A stretch of DNA of 64,000 nt, from the NCBI GenBank assembly GCA_016705005.1, contig JADIZB010000004.1:310001-374000 (forward strand). Direction: 5' to 3'. Each line of letters starts with the position of its first letter. Position 1 is the first letter of the stretch. This stretch comes from Bacteroidales bacterium. Lineage in GTDB: Bacteria > Bacteroidota > Bacteroidia > Bacteroidales > Lentimicrobiaceae. Both the position numbers and the translations under genes were made by a program. The notes under the pieces were generated by a model. That model saw nothing but the letters and a program-made list of their open reading frames with translations. It was not told the origin of the DNA and ran no database searches. Of the stretch, positions 43,001 to 52,188 are shown in pieces.

Positions 43001-44198
43001 TTATACAAACCCTGACGCCTACGATAATTCATGCATTGAGGTTCTCGAGGTAATCGCCCTTCAGCTCGGGGTCTTTATTGCAAAAAAACAGGTTGAGGAA
43101 AACGCCCTGAAACTTCTGCAGGCCATTGAACAGAGTCCGGTTTCAGTCATCATCACCGATAAGAAAGGCATCATTGAGTATGTCAATCCGAAAACCGAAA
43201 CAATGAGTGGTTATGAGGCCGGGGAACTGATCGAAAAAGATGTGAATTTACTGGGTTCAGGAGAGGATCATGAAAATCAGATTCAGAACTTATGGGATAT
43301 CATTTCCAGAGGGGAGGAATGGAGAGGTGAATTCCTGAATAAAAAGAAAGGTGGAGAACTGTACTGGGATTCCGCTACTGTTTCACCCATCTTCGATAAC
43401 ACCGGACATATTATTAATTACCTGGCGATTCAGGAAGATGTCACTGAAAAGAAAAGATTGCTGAAAGATCTTATTGATGCGAAGGAAAAGGCTGAAGCAA
43501 GTGATCGTCTGAAAACAGCCTTCATCAATAACATCTCGCATGAAATCAGAACACCCCTGAATGGCATTCTCGGTTTTTCTCAATTTCTGATTGATCCGGA
43601 TATCGAAACTTCCGATAAACAAGAATACATTGAACTGCTGAACATGAGCAGCGACAGGCTCGTTAATACCATCTCGGGATTCATTGATATTTCGCTTATA
43701 GTTTCAGATACGCTCGTTGTCAGGAAGAAGCCTTTCCCTATGAAGGATGTTACTGACGACATCATGGATACCTACCCGGAGCAATTCAGGTCCAAAAATC
43801 TTGAATTTAAACTGGAACTTCCTGAAAACGCTGAAGATATCCGTTTAAATTCTGATGTGGTACTCATAAGGAAAATTATCAGCCACCTGATTAGCAATGC
43901 ACTGAAATTTACCAGTAATGGATTTGTTAGTCTGGGTTTCAGGATTGAAAACAATCTTCCGTTGTTCTTCGTAAAAGATACCGGCATCGGCATTGACCAG
44001 GATTTAAAGGATGAAATCTTCAAAAGCTTTACCCAGACAGAAAACTATACCAACAGGGATTATCAGGGGACAGGTCTCGGACTTGCCATAGTGAAAGGTA
44101 TTGTTGAGAAAATGGGTGGAAAACTATGGGTCGAGTCTGAAAAAGAAGCTGGTTCGACTTTCTTTTTCACATTGAATGAAAATGATCTCATAAGCTAA
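40059..44198 (+). CDS. CHASE-multi-PAS-GAF sensor histidine kinase
   Basis: Very large sensor kinase of 1379 residues. TM1 at about 20-42; a CHASE ligand-binding domain at about 70-300 (IQGIGYAVIIPK, YTSIVFLEPMKGRNLRAVGYDM); TM2 at about 323-345. Then four PAS domains between about 370 and 850, with linking ARDITERKKTEDAL and VTDITDRKEAEETL segments; a GAF domain at about 860-1010; and a fifth PAS domain. HisKA carries the phosphoacceptor in FINNISHEIRTPLNGILGF near residue 1160. The ATPase domain ends in FVKDTGIGIDQD and YQGTGLGLAIVKGIVEKMGG. No receiver is fused; a stand-alone receiver is encoded 10 bases downstream and is the obvious partner. Signals are unknown; PAS/GAF could sense small molecules or redox state. 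Confidence 0.92.
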   Translation: MEEYKNKSTRIKPGSAPYSILIAWIVLAITFAATSLTAYYVRIQAKKDAEREFILECMDVHTRISTRLHSHALLLRSGSALFEASDSVTRLDWKLFIDGLAINRNLPGIQGIGYAVIIPKNQLARHILDIRYEGFPDYQVKPEGDRDTYTSIVFLEPMKGRNLRAVGYDMFSEKVRRKAMEVSRDSNLAMLSGKVMLVQETNLDVQAGTLMYVPVYRRGMPLSTVNERRAAIRGWVYSPYRMEDLLKGILGNRYEEISKKIRLRVYDDNPANQETLLFDTQQDSDIQESGPSITNTLRLNFNGKSWFMSFTNSSDPRLKFFNKEVSAVLIIGFTFGTLLFLLILSLLNTQYRVKLAGRLSKELRESLDKQVALFKAIPDAIFIFDHDTRQIEEINNKAADQYGYSTTEFVKLVYTDLSVKPEEVNQNTDKEGHDIETSFHKKKNGSVFPVEMNSRSFVLNGIKKTISVARDITERKKTEDALIESEKRFHHAFEYAAAGICMVGTDGTFIKINEAFKQLIGYQEDELIKMHFNDITHPEDFHIGLDQMKNLIEGKSVQASFSKRYLSKSKQVIWGYLSVSLVRDNLNSPKFFITHIIDQTQNKLAEEELRKSEERIRMILDSLPVAVYVAPVDPEFDTTAITGNIEVLSGYTSAEYLAETDFWRSRLHPDDAERVLGGFRNAPSSGDHLIEYRWRVKDGTYKWFLDRSVIRQTGLVKEFLGVVTDITDRKEAEETLKESEEQYSTFINSTSDIVFLKDAELKYRILNQKQADLFGLPKSEITGKSDDELMTPDSAASCKESDMKVLRENQLIINIEPYGNRIFETRKFPVRLRNGNTGIGAYIRDITESKRTALIKEIQFVIANSMIRAASLGELFKVVMQELKKLMDTSNFFVAFLNEKTGMLQTIFEQDEIGLIPEWPAENSLTGYMIRQNKPLLMNKNEISKLAGEGKIEIIGTRAESWLGIPIQISNNKSGALVMQSYTNPDAYDNSCIEVLEVIALQLGVFIAKKQVEENALKLLQAIEQSPVSVIITDKKGIIEYVNPKTETMSGYEAGELIEKDVNLLGSGEDHENQIQNLWDIISRGEEWRGEFLNKKKGGELYWDSATVSPIFDNTGHIINYLAIQEDVTEKKRLLKDLIDAKEKAEASDRLKTAFINNISHEIRTPLNGILGFSQFLIDPDIETSDKQEYIELLNMSSDRLVNTISGFIDISLIVSDTLVVRKKPFPMKDVTDDIMDTYPEQFRSKNLEFKLELPENAEDIRLNSDVVLIRKIISHLISNALKFTSNGFVSLGFRIENNLPLFFVKDTGIGIDQDLKDEIFKSFTQTENYTNRDYQGTGLGLAIVKGIVEKMGGKLWVESEKEAGSTFFFTLNENDLIS

Positions 44199-44208
44199 AC
44201 TGACAGAT

Positions 44209-44607
44209 ATGGAAACTGAAACCGGAAAATTAAAAAAGCCGGAAAAACAACTTGTGCTTGTTACAGAAGATGATGATCTGAACTACGCTTACCTCGAAAA
44301 GGCACTTAAAAGATTATCAATCAGTGTTATCAGGGCTCACAACGGCAGGGAAGCAATAAACATTTGCCGTGAAAACACAAGGATTGGCCTGATTATCATG
44401 GATATCAAGATGCCCGTGATGGATGGCTGGACAGCAATCAGAAAAATAAAATCTTTGAGACCGGAATTACCGGTTTTCGTCGTTACGGCATACATGCTGA
44501 ATAACGAAGAGCATATTTCCTATGAAGCCGGTTGCGATGAGTATATGACCAAACCCGTAAATTTTTCGATTTTGGCCAGAAAACTTAAGAAATACGGATT
44601 GGGTTGA
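44209..44607 (+). CDS. Single-domain response regulator
   Basis: Receiver-only protein of 132 residues. Acidic pocket in VTEDDDLNYAYLEKAL, phosphorylated Asp in IIMDIKMPVMDGW near residue 64, Thr in FVVTAYML and Lys in EYMTKPVNF. There is no output domain, so it acts by protein contact or passes phosphate on. It starts 10 bases after the large CHASE-PAS kinase and is surely its partner. The next gene is convergent, with only 11 bases between the stops. Confidence 0.93.
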   Translation: METETGKLKKPEKQLVLVTEDDDLNYAYLEKALKRLSISVIRAHNGREAINICRENTRIGLIIMDIKMPVMDGWTAIRKIKSLRPELPVFVVTAYMLNNEEHISYEAGCDEYMTKPVNFSILARKLKKYGLG

Positions 44608-44618
44608 TCCCGACAAAA

Positions 44619-47216
44619 CTACCTCATTGTCTGTTTCAGATGTAAAACCCTGAATCCCTTTTCAAAGTCTTCCCATCGAATGGTGGCCGGGCATGTGACC
44701 AAGCGGGTTTCTCCCGGCTGCATATCGAAATAATTATCCGAGAATATCACATCGGTATTGTCGCTGATCAGCATGAGGTTCTTGCAAAGCCTGTCAGAAA
44801 TGATCTCAATTACAAAATGATCGCCCTTGTCGCTGATGCGGGTTTTTAAGCCAGGATCAGGTAATTTCAGGTCTTTAGGTTTCGCAAAATAGACAAACTC
44901 CTGATCAATTTCCCTTGACCCTATGGCCAGCGTTGCTGTGAGGAAAACCTCATTTTCACGAAACTTAACCGGAAGCTCTTTAAGATCGATACTGTAAACA
45001 AGCGTTGAATTGTTTGCCGGAAGTGTAACCTTTACCGGACGGTTCCAAAGTGAAAGACCATTGAAATCAGCCAGATTAAGCCGGATTACCGCACTTATTT
45101 TTTCAGGCAGGTCGGAAACTCCGTAAATCAACAACTTTTCCTTCTCAACTACTACATTGATAATCTGATTCTTACAGGCTTCCTTAGCGAAATAATGCAG
45201 GGCTTTCCACTTCCCGTAATAGTCAATCCCTGACCATGAGGCAACCGGCCAGCAATCGTTGATCTGCCAGTAAAGCGATCCCATACAATAAGGCATTTCG
45301 CTGCGGTGGGTCTTCATGGCCATCTTTATGGCATTGGCCTGCAAGAGCTGACCAACATAAAGTAAATGTTCAAAACTGCCAGGAATCTGGTAATCCTGCT
45401 CCATGTACTGTTTTATCCTTAGATTTCCGATTCCGCTCCTCTGATGCGATGCCATAACGGCTGATTCTATATTCCAGTCTTCAGGAACCGTATATTTCTT
45501 AACACTGTTGAACTCAGGAAAAGACTGGAACCCATATTCACTCATAAACCTGGCTTTGTACTTCCTGAAATCGCTGAATGGATGTTGTCCGTGCCAGACA
45601 CCCCAGTAGTGCATATCACCGGAGACGTTATCGTCATTGGCCAGTTTACCCATACCGGCTGACGGGGATGAATGCCAGTAAGGCTGCCGGTCAGTATAAG
45701 TTTCAACAACTTTTGGAAGTATGTGATGAAAAATGGTATCGTATGCCTTCCAGATAATGTGACGTTGTTGCTGATTATAATTTTGCTTCCAGCCCCAACC
45801 GCGGTCTTCACGTCCCTGGGCCCAGGCGATTTCAATTTCATTGTTACCACACCAAAGGGCCATGCAGGCATGATTACGCAGCCGTTTTACATTATCCTCG
45901 GCTTCGTGCCTTATGCTGTTCAGGAATTCTTCGCCACCAGGATACATACTACAGGCAAACATAAAATCCTGCCAGACCATAATGCCGTATTTATCGCAAA
46001 GATCATAAAACAAATCACTTTCATATACGCCCCCACCCCACACCCGGAGCATGTTCATATTGGCCTCAGCAGCCGACTTTACAATAAATTCATAGGTTTC
46101 GGGTTTGACCCTGGTCAGAAAAACGTCGTTCGGAATATAATTGGCTCCTTTGGCAAAAACAGGACGTCCATTTACTTCGAAGAAGAAACTTTCCCCGGGC
46201 CCCTTAGCATCGGGTTTCCTGATCATTTTAATGGTTCGCAATCCGATATTCTGAGAGATGCTGTCGAGCACATTACCCGAAGCAGTAAGTTCTGCTGAAA
46301 TCCTGTAAAGCGGCTGTTCCCCCAGCCCATTGGGCCACCATAGCTTTGTCCCGGAAATACTCATGTTGACTTTTTGCCTGTTTAAACCGGCGACTAAAAA
46401 GCATGCCTCTGTGGCAAATATTTTGCCGTCAATCAACAGATTAAGAGAATATTCACCAGCTATAGAAGCCTCCATTTCAATTTCAGCCGTAAGTTCTGCA
46501 GTTCCTGACCTCACATTGGTATTGTGCTGAATAATATAAAGATCCGATATCCTGGCATTGTCCCACGATTCAAGGTAAACCGGTTTCCATATGCCCGAGG
46601 TCACCAGTCTTGGTCCCCAGTCCCAACCAAAATGGTATCCTGCTTTCCTCGTAAATATGCTAACCTGGTTCGCACCCAACCCTCCGGTCTCCGACTGATC
46701 GTTGGAAGCAGGCAGAGGAAATCCGAATGTTTCCTGTTGTTCCAACCCTTTCATTACCGGAGAAAATAAAAGCACCTTTAGTTCATTTTCACCTGCTTTA
46801 AGAAAAGGTTTGGCATCAACTCTCCATGTAACGAACATATTATCAGCCTTCAGCAATAGGTTGCCATTCAGATAAACATGTGCCCATGTATCCAATCCTT
46901 CAAAAACAAGCCGGATATTGTTCCTTTGTAGATCTTCCTTTGTCAGGATTATTTTTGTTTTGTACTCCCAGTTAACTTTATCAATCCATTGAACCCTGAG
47001 TTCGTTCTGTCTGTAATAGGGATCTTCGATTCTGCCGGCCGCTATCAGGTCAGTGTGAACAGTACCCGGAACGGTGGCAGGCATCCAAACGTCAGTAGCA
47101 ACCTGGCGGAATTTCCAGTCTTGTGGTATTATAGTTTTATATGGGACTACTCCTGCCTGTGTGTTCAGACTGATCAGGACATACAGAATTGCAGATAACA
47201 GACGCAGCGATTTCAT
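44619..47216 (-). CDS. Beta-mannosidase, glycoside hydrolase family 2
   Basis: Exported exo-glycosidase of 865 residues that removes beta-linked mannose from manno-oligosaccharides, for example from mannans or N-glycans. Signal peptide at about 1-21 (LLSAILYVLISLNTQA). The GH2 order is seen: sugar-binding domain (WMPATVPGTVHTDLIAAG), Ig-like domain, then a TIM barrel with FFEVNGRPVFAKGANYIP, LRVWGGGVYESDLFYDLCD and WQDFMFACSMYPGG. ALWCGNNEIEIAW holds the acid/base Glu and FMSEYGFQSFPEF the nucleophile Glu. C-terminal beta domains follow. It stands alone among signalling genes; no other carbohydrate genes or SusCD pair are nearby. Confidence 0.92.
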   Translation of the reverse strand: MKSLRLLSAILYVLISLNTQAGVVPYKTIIPQDWKFRQVATDVWMPATVPGTVHTDLIAAGRIEDPYYRQNELRVQWIDKVNWEYKTKIILTKEDLQRNNIRLVFEGLDTWAHVYLNGNLLLKADNMFVTWRVDAKPFLKAGENELKVLLFSPVMKGLEQQETFGFPLPASNDQSETGGLGANQVSIFTRKAGYHFGWDWGPRLVTSGIWKPVYLESWDNARISDLYIIQHNTNVRSGTAELTAEIEMEASIAGEYSLNLLIDGKIFATEACFLVAGLNRQKVNMSISGTKLWWPNGLGEQPLYRISAELTASGNVLDSISQNIGLRTIKMIRKPDAKGPGESFFFEVNGRPVFAKGANYIPNDVFLTRVKPETYEFIVKSAAEANMNMLRVWGGGVYESDLFYDLCDKYGIMVWQDFMFACSMYPGGEEFLNSIRHEAEDNVKRLRNHACMALWCGNNEIEIAWAQGREDRGWGWKQNYNQQQRHIIWKAYDTIFHHILPKVVETYTDRQPYWHSSPSAGMGKLANDDNVSGDMHYWGVWHGQHPFSDFRKYKARFMSEYGFQSFPEFNSVKKYTVPEDWNIESAVMASHQRSGIGNLRIKQYMEQDYQIPGSFEHLLYVGQLLQANAIKMAMKTHRSEMPYCMGSLYWQINDCWPVASWSGIDYYGKWKALHYFAKEACKNQIINVVVEKEKLLIYGVSDLPEKISAVIRLNLADFNGLSLWNRPVKVTLPANNSTLVYSIDLKELPVKFRENEVFLTATLAIGSREIDQEFVYFAKPKDLKLPDPGLKTRISDKGDHFVIEIISDRLCKNLMLISDNTDVIFSDNYFDMQPGETRLVTCPATIRWEDFEKGFRVLHLKQTMR

Positions 47217-47379
47217 ATTTCAGCGATTAAATAAAAAGTTGAATTGCCATTACAGCCTAAAGATTCCGCTGGTAAACTTAGCAGAAAAATCCGGAAGATG
47301 CAAAGGAAACAACATATGTAAGTTTGACTAATCTTACAATTTTCGGGTGTGAGTAAAGCCTGAAACCAGTTTTAAGGTG

Positions 47380-47387
47380 TTATCTTT
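47380..47387 (+). promoter_or_regulatory. -7 box candidate for the sigma-54 activator gene
   Basis: TATCTTTG matches the Bacteroidota -7 consensus perfectly, but no TTG lies 19-21 bases upstream. The region 47217-47507 separates divergent genes and contains no other feature that I can support. Confidence 0.35.
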
Positions 47388-47507
47388 GCCTGCCAAAGGT
47401 ACAGGAACAAAAAACTGCAGAAATAATCCTGCTGTGTTGCATATGCATAACTTTTATCTTTAATGATTGTTAAATACAGTAAGAATTAAATCAATCTCTT
47501 TTAATTC

Positions 47508-48866
47508 ATGTTCAAAGTATTAATCGTCGACGATGACCCCACATTCTGCCTGATGCTCAAGTCATATCTTGGGAATAAGGGTTTTGATGTGAAGGAGGTA
47601 TTCAGTGCGGGCAGTGCAATAAAAGCCGCTGGTGATCAACAATTTGACATTATCCTTACCGACCTTCGTCTTCCTGACTTTGATGGTATTACCCTGATTG
47701 ACAAGCTCAAAAAAATTGCCCCTGGTGTTCCGGCCATACTAATGACCCGCTACGGGGATATAAGATCCGCTGTAACCGCCATAAAATCAGGCGCTTTCGA
47801 TTACATTACCAAGCCTGTTAACCCGGATGAGCTTCTTCTTACAGTAAATAAGGCCCTTGAGAAGCAGAAGACCGAAACAAGAAAAGACACTGGTATCCGC
47901 ACTGAGAATTTGCCCGGGAGCTATGATTATCTCAGGGGCACCAGCGAGCCCTCTCTCCTGGTGGAGCAATACATCTCACTGGTAGCAACGACAGATATGT
48001 CGGTTATTATACAGGGCGAAAGCGGGACCGGTAAGGAGTATGTTGCCCGAATGATTCATCTTAAAAGTCACCGGCATAGCAAACCTTTTGTGGCCGTTGA
48101 TTGCGGTGCGCTTACCAATGAACTTGCCGCCAGCGAATTGTTCGGACACACCAAGGGTTCTTTCACCGATGCCCATGCCGATAAGGAAGGCCAGTTTCAG
48201 CAAGCCAATGGCGGCACATTGTTTCTTGATGAAATTGGTAATCTGTCTTATGAGAACCAACTGAAATTACTGAGGGCTACACAGGAGCGGAAAGTCAGGA
48301 AAATCGGCGGAACAAAAGATATCGATGTGGATGTGAGGATCATAGTCGCTACCAATGAAGACCTGAGCGCCAATGTAGTGAAGGGTACTTTCAGGGAAGA
48401 CCTCTTTCACCGTCTGAATGAATTTAAGATCAGTGTACCTCCCCTCAGGCAGCGGGGAGAGGATATCCTTCAGTTTGCCAATTTTTTTCTCGAAAACGCA
48501 AACCAGGAGTTGCATAAAAATGTAACCGGATTCAACAAGGAAGCCCTTGAAATCCTGCTCACCTTCAGCTGGCCCGGGAATATCAGGGAAATGAAAAATG
48601 TAATTAAACGGAGTGTACTCCTGAGTAATGCCGATTTGATCACTCCCAGGGAACTGCCGGCAGAGATCATGTTAAAAACTCCGCCCTCCGCATCTGTTCC
48701 GGTTAATACAACAGACCTGAAATCCATGGCAGAAACCCACGAAAGGTCTACCATATTGAATGTATTGCAGCAGACCCATTTCAATAAAACCAGGGCTGCC
48801 CGTTTGCTGAACATTGACAGGAAAACACTGTACAACAAGATGAGACTCTATAACATCGAAGGGTGA
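47508..48866 (+). CDS. Sigma-54-dependent response regulator, NtrC family
   Basis: Transcription activator of 452 residues that drives promoters of RNA polymerase with sigma-54. Receiver domain at about 1-120 (VLIVDDDPTFCLML; phosphorylated Asp in IILTDLRLPDFDG near 52). AAA+ domain at about 145-370: Walker A GESGTGKEYVARMIH, the sigma-54 contact loop as GSFTDA (consensus GAFTGA), Walker B GGTLFLDEIGN, and FREDLFHRLNEFKISVPPLR. The Fis-type helix-turn-helix is at the end (TRAARLLNIDRKTLYNKMRL). The contact loop retains the key Phe-Thr, and variants ending in DA are, from memory, common in Bacteroidota. It converges with the hybrid kinase gene, its likely partner. Confidence 0.94.
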   Translation: MFKVLIVDDDPTFCLMLKSYLGNKGFDVKEVFSAGSAIKAAGDQQFDIILTDLRLPDFDGITLIDKLKKIAPGVPAILMTRYGDIRSAVTAIKSGAFDYITKPVNPDELLLTVNKALEKQKTETRKDTGIRTENLPGSYDYLRGTSEPSLLVEQYISLVATTDMSVIIQGESGTGKEYVARMIHLKSHRHSKPFVAVDCGALTNELAASELFGHTKGSFTDAHADKEGQFQQANGGTLFLDEIGNLSYENQLKLLRATQERKVRKIGGTKDIDVDVRIIVATNEDLSANVVKGTFREDLFHRLNEFKISVPPLRQRGEDILQFANFFLENANQELHKNVTGFNKEALEILLTFSWPGNIREMKNVIKRSVLLSNADLITPRELPAEIMLKTPPSASVPVNTTDLKSMAETHERSTILNVLQQTHFNKTRAARLLNIDRKTLYNKMRLYNIEG

Positions 48867-48891
48867 AATCAAAAGAATGGAGATAAATCTT

Positions 48892-51501
48892 TCAGTTTGG
48901 TCCTGTTCTGATTCCGGATAACCTCAGCAATTCAGCTTCAAGCAAAGGGTGCAACCTGTTATTGATTGAAGTGATTTTTTTCAGCAGAAATTTTATATCC
49001 TCCTGATTGCACTGATCCGGTTCAATGGATTCTAGTTTGTTGAGTACCGGCAATGCCTGGGTTACACCCATATGGCCATAACCGGTCAGCAATTTATGGG
49101 ACAATAATTTGATTCCCCTGTAATCATTTGAATCGCACATGTTCCACAACTCCTGAACGGCAAGCTGCGAACTATGAATAAATGATCTGACGATACTGGC
49201 CAGCTGATCTGTTTTACCTGTAGTGAAAGCTTCTGCCTGCCTGAGGTCGAACAGGCGGTCGCCCAGCACTTCATCGGGATGGCCGGGCATTGGTAACGGG
49301 ATCGTATTAATCAGGTAGGATGCGATCCTCATCAGGAACTCGTATTCTTTAAATGGCTTCTGCAATACTTCATTAAAACCGGCTTCCATATACCCCGCAT
49401 CATACCGGTCGATCTTGGCAGCTGTAAATGCAATCACCGGCACCAGTGAGAGGCCTGGCCTTGAGTGTGACCTGATGAACCTGACCAGCTCGGTTCCGCT
49501 GATCTCCGGCATCTGAACATCCGTCATAATGACATCATAATCCAGGTCATTCAATATCTCCATGGCTTGTCTGCCGCTTGAAGCAATATCAACCTTCATT
49601 CCGGCATTTTCAGCAATTATCCGTGCAAGCAGGATATTAAACACATCATCATCTACTACAAGCAACCGACGCCCCTCAAAATCGACATCCCTGGTAAGCA
49701 CCTGATTTTCATGTGTCACCGGTTCCTTATCCGACAACCGGAAAGGAATGCTGACAGTAAATTCGGACCCGATGCCTGGTGTACTTTCAACGAAAATATC
49801 TCCGTTCTGAATCCGTGCCAGTCTTCTGCTGATGGCGAGACCAAGACCGGACCCGCCAAATCTGCGGGCCTGAGATGACTCTGCCTGTCTGAAATCCTCA
49901 AAAATATCGTTAAGCTTTTCCGGAAGGATCCCGATCCCGGTATCCTTCACAATGATAACCAGATTGCAAACATCTTCGTTGCACTCCATTCCACAGGTGA
50001 TACTAACAGTGCCCTTTTCAGTAAATTTAAGTGCATTGCTCAGAAGATTATATAAAATCTGTTTCAATCGGAGCGGATCTCCTTCAAGTACTTCATCTCC
50101 ACTAATATTGCAGGTTGCCTCAAACTCTATACCTTTCTCCGATGCCGACATTTTAAACGGGATTATCACGTCATCAAGCATTTCGTGAAAGCGGAAAGGA
50201 ATGCTCTCAAGCTGAAGTTTGCCTGCCCCAAGCCGCGATAAATCAAGAATATCGTTCACTGTTTCAAGAAGGTGTCTGGATGAACGCCGCACTGCCCCCA
50301 GATACTCCATCTGAACCGTATTTAATGGTGTGTTGATCAGCTGGTCAGAAAAACCAATAATTGCATTTAATGGCGTCCTGATCTCGTGGCTCATGTTTGC
50401 CAGAAACTCTTCTTTCACCTTGGCCAGTTCGGAAGTTTCAATATGGGCCTTAATCAGATCCCGTTTATACTTATTGCTGCGCCTGATGCTTCCAAGGATC
50501 AATACAACAAATAACAGAATCAGCAGAAGCGAAACCAGTCCAATGACAACAATCCAGAAAATTGAACTATCAGCTTTAACCCTTGCCTCTTTGGCACGAT
50601 GCCTGGCAAGAAGGGTTTGTGTTATCTCCAGTTGTCTGAAAATACTCAGTACCTGACTGATCAGAAGAGAACTGTTTTGGAGCATCTTAAGTTCCTGCGT
50701 TTTCAGTCCCGAATAGGAAGCAAGGTCCTGTCTTCTTACATTAGAAAGAGCTTTCTGGACGTTCTTCAGAATCACAGAGTCGTCCGGGCGGATCAATGAA
50801 GTGTCGGTGATTACCCTGGTTGTTGAAAGAATGGCTGAACCCTGAGAATGTGGTTTATGAGTAGTATTCACTTTTTCAGGCTGCTTTCTTGAGAAGGCCT
50901 TTTTCAGTTTCCGGAAAATCCCCTGGGCTTCTTCGCTCTTGTCGGCTACCATCACAGGGTCCGGCTCAATGGTATCAAAGACAGTAACCACTCTGGTAGA
51001 GGTTCGCAGGCTGTTTGGAATGGTATCCAATGGTCCTGACCGGATCTGATTGATTGTTTTCTCAGCAAAATCAAAGCCTTCACGCCGCGATTTATAAATC
51101 AGGTATGCATCAATCATTTCCTGCCGTTTGGCCAGGAGTATTGAGACTGTATCGAGGCGTGACAGTTTAGCAGAGTCTTCCAGGGCATTCTGTTTCAATG
51201 AGTCAAGGCTGATCGCAACTTTAGCGATAAGTCCGTTATACAGATTCAGATAACTCTGGTTATTGGTAATGGAATAAATGCGGAAATTATTTTCTGCTTC
51301 AGTGAGGTTGGCCAGCAAATCACGCAGCCGCAGGGTTTCAGGATCCTGTTTTGTCAGAATGGTAAAAGTATCTTTAAGGACCTCCGTATTCTTACGAACC
51401 AGAATACCTGCAAGAACCACAGCACTTAAAGCAATAACAAAGAGAATCACCACTTTAAAGTGGAGACCCCATGTTCTGATTGTTGCAATCAGCCTTATCA
51501 T
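48892..51501 (-). CDS. Hybrid histidine kinase with receiver and HPt domains
   Basis: Phosphorelay sensor of 869 residues. TM1 at about 15-35, a roughly 280-residue extracytoplasmic helical region (NLTEAENNFRIYS), TM2 at about 320-345. HisKA has its phosphoacceptor in FLANMSHEIRTPLNAIIGF near residue 373. The ATPase domain holds VKDTGIGILPEK and FGGSGLGLAISRRLA. A receiver domain follows (RLLVVDDDVFN, Asp in VIMTDVQMPEISG). A C-terminal HPt domain has the His in KLLSHKLLTGYGHMG near residue 803. All four relay stations are thus in one chain. Its stop lies 25 bases from the stop of the NtrC-type regulator, the likely final acceptor. Confidence 0.93.
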   Translation of the reverse strand: MIRLIATIRTWGLHFKVVILFVIALSAVVLAGILVRKNTEVLKDTFTILTKQDPETLRLRDLLANLTEAENNFRIYSITNNQSYLNLYNGLIAKVAISLDSLKQNALEDSAKLSRLDTVSILLAKRQEMIDAYLIYKSRREGFDFAEKTINQIRSGPLDTIPNSLRTSTRVVTVFDTIEPDPVMVADKSEEAQGIFRKLKKAFSRKQPEKVNTTHKPHSQGSAILSTTRVITDTSLIRPDDSVILKNVQKALSNVRRQDLASYSGLKTQELKMLQNSSLLISQVLSIFRQLEITQTLLARHRAKEARVKADSSIFWIVVIGLVSLLLILLFVVLILGSIRRSNKYKRDLIKAHIETSELAKVKEEFLANMSHEIRTPLNAIIGFSDQLINTPLNTVQMEYLGAVRRSSRHLLETVNDILDLSRLGAGKLQLESIPFRFHEMLDDVIIPFKMSASEKGIEFEATCNISGDEVLEGDPLRLKQILYNLLSNALKFTEKGTVSITCGMECNEDVCNLVIIVKDTGIGILPEKLNDIFEDFRQAESSQARRFGGSGLGLAISRRLARIQNGDIFVESTPGIGSEFTVSIPFRLSDKEPVTHENQVLTRDVDFEGRRLLVVDDDVFNILLARIIAENAGMKVDIASSGRQAMEILNDLDYDVIMTDVQMPEISGTELVRFIRSHSRPGLSLVPVIAFTAAKIDRYDAGYMEAGFNEVLQKPFKEYEFLMRIASYLINTIPLPMPGHPDEVLGDRLFDLRQAEAFTTGKTDQLASIVRSFIHSSQLAVQELWNMCDSNDYRGIKLLSHKLLTGYGHMGVTQALPVLNKLESIEPDQCNQEDIKFLLKKITSINNRLHPLLEAELLRLSGIRTGPN

Positions 51502-51633
51502 AGCTCTCTAGGCAAGTTGAAAATGAGACAGATTCCCGGTCACTAAAATAACAACCGATAAGCTTATAAGTTTCTCCCTATGGGGGCAAATCAGAAGCCA
51601 TATTTCTGATTTACAATTAAACAAATTGCTTCC

Positions 51634-51665
51634 CAAAAATAATACAGAATAGTAAACGGGTTCAA
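51634..51665 (-). promoter_or_regulatory. Bacteroidota-type promoter of the hybrid kinase
   Basis: On the minus strand TTG (51663-51665), 21 bases, then TATTTTTG (51634-51641): a perfect consensus match. Transcription would start near 51627, giving a 125-base leader to the ATG at 51501. The rest of 51502-51903 has no gene that I can support. Confidence 0.55.
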
Positions 51666-51903
51666 TAATTATGTGTCCGTTTAAAAAATTGACACACAGC
51701 CTGAACTCACCCACTAAATTACTCTAACAGAGACAAGTATATTGTGATAGCCGCGATGGATAAAATGAATATCCGAGTAAATCTGGTTTCCGGAAAGATT
51801 CTCCTCATGCAATAACAGAGAATTGACGGACGCTGATTATCAGAATCGCTTTATGAGATGAAATTTCAGGTCATCAAAAAAGAAAACTGTTGAACAGGGA
51901 TCT

Positions 51904-52188
51904 CTATGCATTTTCAGTAACCGTCAGGGTATAATGCCATTCCGGATTACGCCTGATATATGCTTCGGCTGCAGGACAATTTGCCTTCACTCTTAATCCG
52001 TGCAGTACTGCAAAGTGGATACTGTGCAAAATTAACTGCGAGGCATATCCCCTCCCCCTGTGAACTTCAGGGACATAGGCACTATACAGGTCAAGTTCCT
52101 GTCCTCGGATACGGTATGCCAGGTATGAGTCAAGCCCTTCCTCTCTGATTACAAACATCCTACCGGTATTGATAATACTTGTGTGCAT
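51904..52188 (-). CDS. Small GNAT-type N-acetyltransferase
   Basis: Short acetyltransferase-like protein of 94 residues from the ATG at 52186-52188; an upstream codon at 52236 would add 16 residues that do not look like the family. It matches the compact GNAT group (YjdJ-like): FVIREEGLDSYLAYRI, then LDLYSAYVPEVHRGRGYASQLI with the acetyl-CoA loop RGRGYAS, then a C-terminal VKANCPAAEAYIRRNPEW. The Cys and the terminal YIRRNPEW are typical of this group. The substrate is unknown. It stands alone between two non-coding stretches. Confidence 0.84.
   Translation of the reverse strand: MHTSIINTGRMFVIREEGLDSYLAYRIRGQELDLYSAYVPEVHRGRGYASQLILHSIHFAVLHGLRVKANCPAAEAYIRRNPEWHYTLTVTENA

Noticed and set aside
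47508..48866. Idea that the NtrC-type regulator controls amt in this window
   Set aside because: No sigma-54 -24/-12 site was recognisable upstream of the porin-amt genes, and a primary-sigma-type promoter is present there instead.
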